A DNA stretch of 64,000 nucleotides from Paenibacillus_G sp049942825 (GTDB lineage: Bacteria; Bacillota; Bacilli; Paenibacillales; NBRC-103111), in contig NZ_CP187970.1 of assembly GCF_049942825.1 (NCBI RefSeq), positions 5,766,001 to 5,830,000 of the forward strand, read 5' to 3'. The translations under genes and the position numbers were made by a program. Shown here piece after piece: positions 26,075 to 33,601 of this stretch. Below the pieces are notes generated by a model, which had not been told where the DNA came from, made no database searches, and saw only the letters and a program-made list of their open reading frames with translations. The first letter of the stretch is position 1, and the number at the start of each line of letters is the position of its first letter.

Positions 26075-26110
26075 AAAAAATCCCCCACCAGCCGCAGCCA
26101 ATGGGGGATT
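26075..26110 (-). terminator. Terminator of the late operon, after the holin gene
   Basis: On the minus strand AATCCCCCA, loop, TGGGGGATT, TTTTTG. It lies directly after the holin-like gene and probably ends the late transcript. Confidence 0.85.
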
Positions 26111-26115
26111 CATCG

Positions 26116-26511
26116 TTAAATTACTTTCTGGTCGCTGCTTGTGCCGGCATCCACTAGCTTCGCAGGCTGAACCTTTGCGTTATGATCCAGCCACGCTTTA
26201 TGAATGGACGCCTTGATTTCATCTGCGGAAAGATTGATACCCACTTGCTCGAGCTTATCGGAAGCATACTCATATGCCGCGGACAGTTTAGCTTCTCCGC
26301 CCATCCCTTTAAATATGGTCTCAGCATGTGCGAATGCTTCAACCCCAACCTTTCTCAGGACCTCCCGCTGGGAGTCCGTAGTCTGCGCGTTGTACAGCTC
26401 CAGAGCCTTCTTTTTGACTTGCCTGAGGCCCGCAAGTGCAATCAATGCGGCAATGGTAAGAACGGACTGGGCAATTTCAGTGATATGAGGTTGAATGATT
26501 TCCATGATCAT
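26116..26511 (-). CDS. Holin, LLH-type
   Basis: 131 aa with one N-terminal hydrophobic segment (SVLTIAALIALAGL, residues about 16-30). A long charged helical region follows (QVKKKALELYNAQ...). This is the layout of the LLH phage holin family, which permeabilises the membrane to release endolysin. The SD AAGGGAG precedes the start, and it follows the endolysin gene by two bases. The assignment rests on layout and context. Confidence 0.7.
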   Translation of the reverse strand: MIMEIIQPHITEIAQSVLTIAALIALAGLRQVKKKALELYNAQTTDSQREVLRKVGVEAFAHAETIFKGMGGEAKLSAAYEYASDKLEQVGINLSADEIKASIHKAWLDHNAKVQPAKLVDAGTSSDQKVI

Positions 26512-26513
26512 GA

Positions 26514-27899
26514 TTAAATCGCTCCCTTATTAATTAAGTTTTTGATTACTGTAGCCATCGCGGCGAAGGTCACCGGTTCATCGGGCGAATGATCATCTTC
26601 AATACCGCCCGCTTCTTTCAGCCAGGCGACCGATCTTTGCTTCCAGTCATCACCCGAGACTGTCGGCGGCGTGATCGGCTCGTTCTCCACGATCCAGATC
26701 AGCAGAGCATGGTTCACCATGCGCTCCCCGGCCCCCTGGTTCTGACCCAGGCTGCCCTTGCCCTTCTGGGCCAATACGCTGGAGCCGCCGCCATCGAAGT
26801 TCAGCGCCCAGGTGCATCCCTTCGACTGCATGTACAGCGTAGCTTCCTCTAGCGTCAGGCCCTGGTCGTACTGCGTCCGACCGTCTGCCACGGCAATATG
26901 CAGGTCGCCCGACGCATCGATGCCATATACGGTCCGCTGCGCGCGGCTTGTGCCGATGTCATCGGGCACTTCCTGGAGGACCCGGTAATAGTCCCAGCAC
27001 GGGTTGCCGTTTTCAATCAGCAGAGGAGCTCCCTGCACCAGCACATCCCACTTCACCGTCGGGTCGAGCTGCCCAATCTGCGGCCGCCCGCCCTTGACGC
27101 CAAACTCGTGCCAGCTGAGCATCTTGCCGTACGCTTGGGCAATCACTTGGCCGTCGGCTACCGCATCCCCAAGCACCTTGCCATCCCAGAAATACGGTGC
27201 ATTGGTTGCAAAATCCGCTCCGTATTCCGCAAGCAGCTCAGAGACCTTGGCGCCGGTCCGGGCAACAAACTGAAACCGAAGCTTTTTACCATCAAGCTTC
27301 AGGTACCTGACGTCGGTGGCCTTAATCTTGTAATCCCCATCGCAGCGCTTGAGCACGCCGCCCTGGGCGTAGATCCGTTCTTTCACAACCGCAGGAAGCA
27401 ACTTCAACCCCATCCTTTCAAATACATCCCTTTTGAATCTGTCGCGATCAAATAACGTGTGGTGTGGGCAATCTTTGCCGTATACCACTTTGTGCGGTTG
27501 CAGATTTTCCCATGATGTAAATCCTTGCTGAAGCATAATTTTGGCGACCACATCGACCGCGTTGCGGTATGTAGCCAGATCAAGCGGCTCTCCTGGTTCC
27601 ACTGCCTCGCAGGCAATCTCCACGCCGATCCAATAGGTGTTATAGTCGCCATTACCGTCGCCGGCGTGGTACGCATTCTCATCATAGGGAATGTGCTGAG
27701 TGGCACTGTCCTTATCGACCGTCACATGCCAGCTGACGACCCGGTCCTTGACCGTGGCCATATACTCCCCATGCATTTCATCGCCCGCCCCGTCCTTCCA
27801 GTTGTTCGTGGTATGAAAAAGGACGCCGCGCGGCTGGCGCTTGCGTCCTGGACGATTCTTGCTCCCTGCAGGGATAAATTTTTGCTTGATTGTGCTCAT
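26514..27899 (-). CDS. Endolysin: N-acetylmuramoyl-L-alanine amidase fused to a phosphodiester glycosidase-like domain
   Basis: 461 aa in three parts. Residues about 20-165 form an amidase_2 (PGRP-fold) zinc domain: VLFHTTNN, YHAGDGN and the DCPHH end supply the expected histidines and cysteine. Residues about 195-415 resemble the NAGPA phosphodiester glycosidase domain (GADFATNAPYF, TVYGIDASGDL, ALNFDGGGSS). The last 45 residues (DDWKQRSVAWLKEAGG...) form a small repeat seen at the ends of some Bacillus cell-wall enzymes. The amidase cleaves the peptide stem from muramic acid. The second domain suggests attack on a phosphodiester-linked wall glycan, which is inference. The start has SD GAGGAGG. 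Confidence 0.88.
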   Translation of the reverse strand: MSTIKQKFIPAGSKNRPGRKRQPRGVLFHTTNNWKDGAGDEMHGEYMATVKDRVVSWHVTVDKDSATQHIPYDENAYHAGDGNGDYNTYWIGVEIACEAVEPGEPLDLATYRNAVDVVAKIMLQQGFTSWENLQPHKVVYGKDCPHHTLFDRDRFKRDVFERMGLKLLPAVVKERIYAQGGVLKRCDGDYKIKATDVRYLKLDGKKLRFQFVARTGAKVSELLAEYGADFATNAPYFWDGKVLGDAVADGQVIAQAYGKMLSWHEFGVKGGRPQIGQLDPTVKWDVLVQGAPLLIENGNPCWDYYRVLQEVPDDIGTSRAQRTVYGIDASGDLHIAVADGRTQYDQGLTLEEATLYMQSKGCTWALNFDGGGSSVLAQKGKGSLGQNQGAGERMVNHALLIWIVENEPITPPTVSGDDWKQRSVAWLKEAGGIEDDHSPDEPVTFAAMATVIKNLINKGAI

Positions 27900-27936
27900 A
27901 GGGTCCTCCTCATGGATTGAACGTATTCCCTCTTGT

Positions 27937-28311
27937 TCATGGCTGCTCTCCTTTCTTGTCGATCTTACGCAGGCAGATGAACAGGTCGAATTTATTCTTG
28001 TAGGTCATGACCGCGAGGATCACCAGCCCCGCCGTTGTCCCCACCTGTGCGAGCAGCCACGCGAGTAGCTGCCATTCTTCAATGTCAGGATTCCGAAATC
28101 CAAAGACTTCCGAGGCCCGGATCCAGACCGCCACGAGCATCTTGACGGTATAGGCGGATAAAAAAAAGAGCATCGCCAGCAGAAATGCGCTGACAACACC
28201 CTTCTTGAATCTCTCCAGAAAGTATTTCCGATGTGCGGAGATGATATAAATCGAGCTGCTGAGCGTTACGGTGTACAGCAGCAAAAGCATCATGTCGATG
28301 AATTCGATCAT
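27937..28311 (-). CDS. Three-helix membrane protein, lysis region
   Basis: 124 aa with transmembrane segments at about 6-26, 39-63 and 82-104 and a basic C-terminal tail, the layout of a class I holin. SD AAAAGGAGA precedes the ATG. Placed between two small proteins and the endolysin gene, it is a second holin candidate. Not recognised by family. Confidence 0.65.
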   Translation of the reverse strand: MIEFIDMMLLLLYTVTLSSSIYIISAHRKYFLERFKKGVVSAFLLAMLFFLSAYTVKMLVAVWIRASEVFGFRNPDIEEWQLLAWLLAQVGTTAGLVILAVMTYKNKFDLFICLRKIDKKGEQP

Positions 28312-28313
28312 GG

Positions 28314-28496
28314 CTATTCTCCTTTTTCATAGATGAGGTATTTCGAAAAGTTGTTCCGCTGTATTTCCTCCTGCAGCTCCCGGGACACGTCGCGATAGCG
28401 GTCTATGCTGATAGAAACTCTTCTGGATGCATGGTTAAGTTCTATCTCTTTGTCCTGGAGCCACGGGGCGAGTCGTTTCAATAATCGCATAATCAC
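28314..28496 (-). CDS. Small charged protein, lysis region (about 60 aa)
   Basis: Helical and highly charged, without a membrane segment (SRELQEEIQRNNFSKYL). The start is ambiguous between a GTG at 28496 (GGAGG ten bases upstream) and an ATG at 28490. It is tightly packed between two membrane-protein genes. Function unknown. Confidence 0.55.
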   Translation of the reverse strand: MIMRLLKRLAPWLQDKEIELNHASRRVSISIDRYRDVSRELQEEIQRNNFSKYLIYEKGE

Positions 28497-28502
28497 GACG
28501 CC

Positions 28503-28775
28503 TCATCCTCCCCTAGGTTTATCCCTCTTCAAGTTCTTAACCACGTCGCGTATCTCTTCTAACGGCCCCCTGATCTCATTGATCGTTTTGGTTAGCTCAT
28601 CACGGTCCTCTTCCGCCTTGTCCAGCAGTTCCCGCGGCACGATCTTGCCGGTCATGAAGAGCCGCAGGACATAGAGCACAACGACCAATAGAACGATCGC
28701 CAGTATCAGGGCTACGCCATATCTTTCAGCGAGTCTTGCCGTTTGCTCCACTTGAACTAATTGATCCGGAGTCAT
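28503..28775 (-). CDS. Single-pass membrane protein, lysis region (90 aa)
   Basis: One strong transmembrane stretch (ALILAIVLLVVVLYVLRLF, residues about 22-40), then a coiled-coil tail (EEDRDELTKTINEIRGPLEEI). This is a holin-, pinholin- or spanin-like layout. It is the first gene of the lysis cassette after the tailspike gene. No family recognised. Confidence 0.6.
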   Translation of the reverse strand: MTPDQLVQVEQTARLAERYGVALILAIVLLVVVLYVLRLFMTGKIVPRELLDKAEEDRDELTKTINEIRGPLEEIRDVVKNLKRDKPRGG

Positions 28776-28806
28776 CCCCTCGCTCCCCTCTCGGTCTATG
28801 ATAATA

Positions 28807-28826
28807 GCCCCGATCGGCTCGGGGCC
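28807..28826 (-). terminator. Weak terminator after the tailspike gene
   Basis: GCCCCGAGC/CGGGGC stem followed on the minus strand by TATTAT. It may only attenuate, since lysis genes lie downstream. Confidence 0.5.
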
Positions 28827-28832
28827 TTGTCT

Positions 28833-30482
28833 CTATAACTTGTCAGCGAATGCGTCGCTCGTGGCGTATCCGTAGCCGGCCGTCACCGCATCGATTTTCA
28901 AAATGGACCCGGTGGTCAGCGGCATCGTCCTGGTGCAGTACAGCACCACCTTGATCACAGTGCCGGCGTAACCTGCAGGTACGGTGAAAACCTCCCGGTA
29001 AAGGAGATTGGAGGCCGTGGGTGTGAGGCTTTTCAGCTTCCGGAGGATCTTCCCATCCTCGCCGACTACCTCCGCGGTAAGGTCCGGCGTGCCATTTGTT
29101 CGGTAGGAGGCAAGGAAGGTAATCGGTGCTCCGGCCATCGCCCGACTGACCGGAATCGAGTAGACCAGCTTCCGCCACGCTGCTCCTCCGGTGACCTGGA
29201 TGTAATCAAGGCTCTCCATGAGCATCTTATCCCGCGTGAAACGACCGCGGCCGCCGACCCGGCCACCGTACACCACACCACGCTGCGCGCCGCCCGCTTC
29301 GAAGGAAATCTCCCCACCAGCATTATGCACGATGAGGTTCTCGGGGATCTCTTTGACGGTCACCTTCTTGTCGTTGTAGGTCGTGATCCTGCCGGAGCTT
29401 ACCTTGGACAGGGAGACCACCGCCGACGTTAGCTCACCGAACACAGAGTCGGTATCCAGCTGGATCCGCTCGTATTTGTCGCCCTCCACGTAAATGAGGT
29501 CGTTCGTGCAGCCGCAGTCGTAGGTGTTCCCTTTGAATGACACGTTGCAGTTCCCCGTATTCGCCTCCTTGGTGAGCACATACTTCGGAGCCAGCTCTCC
29601 GCCGACTTTGTCACTAACAGGCCCACGGCAGAAGACATTGTTCTGGATGGAGACTCCTTCATATTCGCCAAAGAGCTGGATGTGCGAGAGGAACTTCTCA
29701 GGGAGCGGGGGATCAAATGCCAGACCCGTAGACTTGAGGCCGCTACCGCACCGGTTGAAGAGATTCTCCGCGATATGCACATGCTTGTTCAGCTGCTTTA
29801 AGATGATCGCATTGCCGGCCACCCGATCGAAAAAGTTCTCGATGATCTGGTTATACTCGCAGGCAAATAGTGCCATTGCGAAGCTCCGATCAATCCACTC
29901 GAATCGATTATGAGCGATTAGATTCGCCTTGGCCTGGACCAGGTCAAAGGCTGAGGCGCCGACGAACGTGCAGTCTTTCCATACCGAATCGATGATTCGG
30001 CCCTTGAAGATCGCGTCGACCCCGTAATTGGTAAAGTCGCAGCCAAAAAAACGGTAATTATGATATGATCCCTTCTCTCCAGAAGGCGCATCGAGCACCA
30101 CCATATCCTTGAATGAGCAGTTCCGAAAACGCATGGAACGCGGGCTCGACTTCTCCGCGATCTTGGCGAAATTCGCGAAGCAGAGGTTGTCGATCGTGGC
30201 CCGCGTTATATCTGCGGCGAACAGCACATTGGAGTTTGCACCAACCAAAACCGAGGCGCCCGAATAGAAGTCGCCATACTCCGGCCAGTACTGTTTATTG
30301 GATGCAGTTCCTTCGAAGAATACATTGTCCAGCCGGCTAAGCTGGCCTTTGATGAGAAAAGGACCAAGGGGAACCTTGATCTTCTCCCCAGTTTCCCGCG
30401 CCTGGTCAATGGCCCGCTGAAAAGCTGCAGTGCAGTCCTCCTTCCCGCCAACAACTGCTCCCTGCTCAACTACATTAATCAT
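28833..30482 (-). CDS. Tailspike / right-handed beta-helix receptor-binding protein (549 aa)
   Basis: The N-terminus (FQRAIDQARETGEKIKVP) is the entry segment of pectate-lyase-type beta helices. The middle is built of parallel beta-helix turns with Asn ladders (ENFFDRVAGNAIILK, IAENLFNRCGSGLKS, SIQNNVFCRGPVSD). The last 120 residues look like a carbohydrate-binding or trimerisation domain. Such proteins bind and often cut surface polysaccharide. The catalytic residues cannot be assigned. It is the last tail gene before lysis. Confidence 0.8.
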   Translation of the reverse strand: MINVVEQGAVVGGKEDCTAAFQRAIDQARETGEKIKVPLGPFLIKGQLSRLDNVFFEGTASNKQYWPEYGDFYSGASVLVGANSNVLFAADITRATIDNLCFANFAKIAEKSSPRSMRFRNCSFKDMVVLDAPSGEKGSYHNYRFFGCDFTNYGVDAIFKGRIIDSVWKDCTFVGASAFDLVQAKANLIAHNRFEWIDRSFAMALFACEYNQIIENFFDRVAGNAIILKQLNKHVHIAENLFNRCGSGLKSTGLAFDPPLPEKFLSHIQLFGEYEGVSIQNNVFCRGPVSDKVGGELAPKYVLTKEANTGNCNVSFKGNTYDCGCTNDLIYVEGDKYERIQLDTDSVFGELTSAVVSLSKVSSGRITTYNDKKVTVKEIPENLIVHNAGGEISFEAGGAQRGVVYGGRVGGRGRFTRDKMLMESLDYIQVTGGAAWRKLVYSIPVSRAMAGAPITFLASYRTNGTPDLTAEVVGEDGKILRKLKSLTPTASNLLYREVFTVPAGYAGTVIKVVLYCTRTMPLTTGSILKIDAVTAGYGYATSDAFADKL

Positions 30483-30514
30483 TTAATACTCGCTCCTCAG
30501 CCCCTCGGGGCATA

Positions 30515-30543
30515 AAAATTAGCCCCGATCGGATCGAGGCCAA
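30515..30543 (-). terminator. Terminator-like hairpin between tail protein genes
   Basis: On the minus strand GGCCTCGATCC and GATCGGGGCT, then AATTTTTATG. It lies between the SGNH protein gene and the tailspike gene and may set their relative amounts. Confidence 0.5.
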
Positions 30544-30557
30544 CTTGTTTAGAGGTA

Positions 30558-33134
30558 TTAAGCTGTATTGCTTTGAACTGTGACTTCGTTCCATTGCGAC
30601 TGGTTTTCACCGCCCGCATACATACCAATTTTGGTTCGGCCGGCATACTCTGTCGCATCCCCTGCGGAAAGTGTGAAGTCCATAGCAGCCGTCGCACTTC
30701 CTTCAAGGTACACTTTGATGTTGTTACCAGACACCACGATTTTGATTTCATGGCTCGTTGTCGTGTTGATCGTGGCGGCCACTTCGTGCAGCATCGTGGT
30801 GGTTGCTGTGCCAGTCGCGTCACTGCGTTTATATAACTTGAGCTCTTTCCCGGCTGCTGCAGCATCATACTTGACATAGAGGTAGTTCGTGCCGTTCAGG
30901 CCACGGAATACGAAACCTTGTTTGCCTCCGGCCGCGAAGACTTTATAAATGAGCGTGTAATCTCCGGAAGGAGCTCCTGATTCGTTATAAATCTTGTCCC
31001 CGGTGGTTCCGATATATTTTGCCGCACCGCTGACAAGCTGCCAGTTAGCTGGCGTGGTAGCCACCAACGTATCCCAAGGCTGTCCGGTTTCTGGTGCATG
31101 CCCATCAAGCGAACCGTCGGGACCAGAGAAGGTATCCCTGAAGTACACTGTAGGCCCGCCTGTCGGCGCTGCATCCGTTGTAACGGCCAGTGCTGGGGAA
31201 GCTGTAGATGTGTTTCCGTTCGCATCCCGGGCTTTTAAGGTGAAGTTGTACAGGGTCTCCGGGTTCAATCCTGGGATGGTCGTCTGTGTTCCCGTACCCA
31301 CTGTAACCGCCGTAGGGCCGCCTTCGATGATGTAATTCGTTACGCCGACGCCTCCCGGGTTGGGATTATCAGTGACCGCTGTCCAGGAAAGCGTGACACT
31401 GTTATGCGTCTTACTAACCAGTGTAGGTCGTGCCGGCACATTCGGCGCAGTGTTATCCGTTGTAGGAGTGCTTGTCGCAGCGTTGCTTTGTACAGTGAGC
31501 TCGTTCCATTGGCTGGTATTTTCCCCGCCTGCATACATCCCTACTTTGGTTCGGCCCGCGTATTCCGTCGCATCCGCTGCGGCGAGCGTGAAGTCCATAG
31601 CAGCCGTCGCACTTCCTTCGAGGTACACCTTGATGTTGTTACCCGATACTACGATCTTGATATCATGGCTGCTGGTCGTGTTGATTGTAGCAGCCACCTC
31701 GTGCAGCATTGTAGTAGTTGCGGCTCCCGTGGCGTCACTGCGTTTATACAGCTTGAGCTCTTTCCCCGCTGCAGCAGCATCGTACCTAACGTAGAGGTAG
31801 TTAGTGCCGTTCAGGCCACGGAAGATGAAGCCCTGTTTTCCGCCGGCTGCATAAACGTTATATAGGAGTGTGTAATCCCCCGAAGGCGCGCCTGATTCGA
31901 TGAGAATCTTGTCTCCGCTGGTTCCGGTGTATTTTACTGCACCGCCTACGAGTTGCCAGTTCGCCGGCGTAGTTGCTACCGAGGTATCCCATGGTGCCCC
32001 GGTCTCTGGCTGGTGAGCATTGAGTGAACCATCAGCGCCGCTAAACGTATCCCGGAAGTACACTGTAGGCCCGCCGCCTGCCGGCGCTGCGTCCGTTGTG
32101 ACGGCCAGCGCCGGAGATGCCGCGGACGTATTTCCGTTCGCATCCCGGGCCTTCAGGGTGAAGTTGTATGGGGTATTTGGATTAAGACCGGAAATGATAG
32201 TTTGAGTGCCGGAACTAACAGTTACGGGTGACACCCCACCTTCCACGATGTAACTTGCTACGCCGACGCCTCCCGGATTAGGGTTATCAGTGACTGCTGT
32301 CCAGGAAAGCGTGACACTGTTATGTGTCTTGCTGACCAGTGTAGGCCGTGCCGGCACATTCGGCGCGGTGTTATCCGTTGCTGCTGGGGGCTTAAGCGTT
32401 GCAAGGAATCCGACTCCGGAATCAGCCATTTTCGTGGACCCTGCAGCATTAGGGTGGACACGGTCTGTTTGGTAGTCCGTTGAGTAATCCATTCCGATGC
32501 CGAACATGTCCCACACTGGGCATTTCAAGTCGTAAGCGAGCAACCGCGCCTCCGCGTTATGGTCCATGAGGCTGTTACCCAGGAGGTTTTTGTCCTCATT
32601 TTTCACTACCGCTCCCGGTGGGCCATCCCGCGGTAGGGAAATGGCAATGACGACGATAGCGTTAGGATTCCAACTCCGGATCAGGTTCACCGTTGCCCTA
32701 AGCGTTCCCATATGGTTGTTGTCCGTTGCGGTATCTGTATAAACACCCTTGGCGATCTCTAGACGCGGATCATTGCCACCAGAGTACAGAATGTACACAT
32801 CCCCGGTCCTATCCCATGAATTTCTGTTGGAATAGATCGAGGTATTCGTCGCGCCCAGGGCTGTCTTCCAAGACCAGGGCTTCCCCGGGTATCCATATTT
32901 AATAACGGTCGCCCCTGATTTGGCCGCAAGTTTGGTAGACCATCCCTGGCCGTCAGGCACGTCCTGTTCAGCAACTACAGAATTACCGATCAGGATAATT
33001 TTCTTGCCTTTGAACGGTTGGGCAATGATAACACCTCCGTCACCTCCACCCCCTCCCTCTAAAACCCCGGGTATATTGCGCACTAATCTCCCAGAGCTTG
33101 TTTTGACTGGCGTTCGTTTCCTAACCCTGCTCAT
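30558..33134 (-). CDS. Tail-associated SGNH hydrolase with duplicated FnIII plus lectin-like modules (858 aa)
   Basis: Residues about 35-250 are an SGNH/GDSL-type hydrolase: IGNSVV carries the nucleophile serine, SGGND a block III Asn and DRVHPN the Asp-x-x-His block V. Two tandem copies of a roughly 300-residue unit follow. Each is a fibronectin III domain (NVPARPTLVSKTHNSVTLSW) plus a concanavalin-like jelly roll (YFRDTFSG...GKQGFIFRGLNGTNYLY). The SGNH domain probably removes an ester group such as acetyl from wall or capsule glycan; the modules probably bind it. I use the ATG at 33134 over the frame open to 33176. Confidence 0.8.
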   Translation of the reverse strand: MSRVRKRTPVKTSSGRLVRNIPGVLEGGGGGDGGVIIAQPFKGKKIILIGNSVVAEQDVPDGQGWSTKLAAKSGATVIKYGYPGKPWSWKTALGATNTSIYSNRNSWDRTGDVYILYSGGNDPRLEIAKGVYTDTATDNNHMGTLRATVNLIRSWNPNAIVVIAISLPRDGPPGAVVKNEDKNLLGNSLMDHNAEARLLAYDLKCPVWDMFGIGMDYSTDYQTDRVHPNAAGSTKMADSGVGFLATLKPPAATDNTAPNVPARPTLVSKTHNSVTLSWTAVTDNPNPGGVGVASYIVEGGVSPVTVSSGTQTIISGLNPNTPYNFTLKARDANGNTSAASPALAVTTDAAPAGGGPTVYFRDTFSGADGSLNAHQPETGAPWDTSVATTPANWQLVGGAVKYTGTSGDKILIESGAPSGDYTLLYNVYAAGGKQGFIFRGLNGTNYLYVRYDAAAAGKELKLYKRSDATGAATTTMLHEVAATINTTSSHDIKIVVSGNNIKVYLEGSATAAMDFTLAAADATEYAGRTKVGMYAGGENTSQWNELTVQSNAATSTPTTDNTAPNVPARPTLVSKTHNSVTLSWTAVTDNPNPGGVGVTNYIIEGGPTAVTVGTGTQTTIPGLNPETLYNFTLKARDANGNTSTASPALAVTTDAAPTGGPTVYFRDTFSGPDGSLDGHAPETGQPWDTLVATTPANWQLVSGAAKYIGTTGDKIYNESGAPSGDYTLIYKVFAAGGKQGFVFRGLNGTNYLYVKYDAAAAGKELKLYKRSDATGTATTTMLHEVAATINTTTSHEIKIVVSGNNIKVYLEGSATAAMDFTLSAGDATEYAGRTKIGMYAGGENQSQWNEVTVQSNTA
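30561..32380 (-). repeat. Tandem duplication of about 900 bases within the SGNH tail gene
   Basis: The segment at about 31480-32380 is repeated at about 30561-31461 with high identity, encoding the two FnIII plus lectin units. The 3' copy has drifted at scattered bases, mostly silent. Such repeats can change copy number by recombination. Confidence 0.85.
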
Positions 33135-33184
33135 AACAAAATCACGCCTTTCTTCTGGATTTATGCAAAAAAGCAAGCAGCCGG

Positions 33185-33352
33185 CTATTCGGTTCTTGCT
33201 TCTAATGCCTTCTCTTCAGTTCCCTTTTCTTGATCGATCTGCTCTTGCCTCTCCAGTACAGAAAGAGCTGTGTACAATTCCCGTTCCTCCTGCTGCAGTA
33301 CATACATTTGCGCTTGAATCTGCATGATTCGTTGCTTGATCTCATCTTTCAT
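33185..33352 (-). CDS. Small coiled-coil protein, tail region (55 aa)
   Basis: ATG at 33352 with SD AGGAGGAG, overlapping the previous stop (ATGA). The protein begins MKDEIKQRIMQIQAQMYVLQ and is almost all Glu, Gln and Lys in heptad-like spacing. Small genes of this sort lie beside tail-fibre genes in PBSX-like phages. Function unknown. Confidence 0.65.
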   Translation of the reverse strand: MKDEIKQRIMQIQAQMYVLQQEERELYTALSVLERQEQIDQEKGTEEKALEARTE

Positions 33353-33591
33353 CGCTGATTCTCCTCCTGAGTGGAAATGCCCTCTTTAAGATTAATTCTT
33401 TCGGTAACAAAACCTTGAACCCCCACGGTTGCCGTTTCGATCGGCCCGATCGCATCCGGTTTGAGCAGCAGCATTGCATTGGAGGCAAGCATGTTTCCCT
33501 CATCATCAAATTTCTGATAAGTGACTCGGTACTGCATGAGCTCCCCATCCTTATCAAAGTTCTGAGTGATAGACATGATCTTGATTTTCAT
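33349..33591 (-). CDS. Small tail-region protein, unknown (80 aa)
   Basis: Begins MKIKIMSITQNFDKDGELMQ, with beta-strand-like alternation. It ends overlapping the 55-aa gene. Probably a fibre-associated or chaperone-type small protein; not recognised. Confidence 0.6.
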   Translation of the reverse strand: MKIKIMSITQNFDKDGELMQYRVTYQKFDDEGNMLASNAMLLLKPDAIGPIETATVGVQGFVTERINLKEGISTQEENQR

Positions 33592-33601
33592 GGTTTACCT
33601 C

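Noticed and set aside
28800..30545. Insertion sequence or transposon suggested by similar GC-rich hairpins at 28807 and 30515
   Set aside because: They are terminator-type stems of similar sequence after two late genes; there is no transposase and no target duplication.
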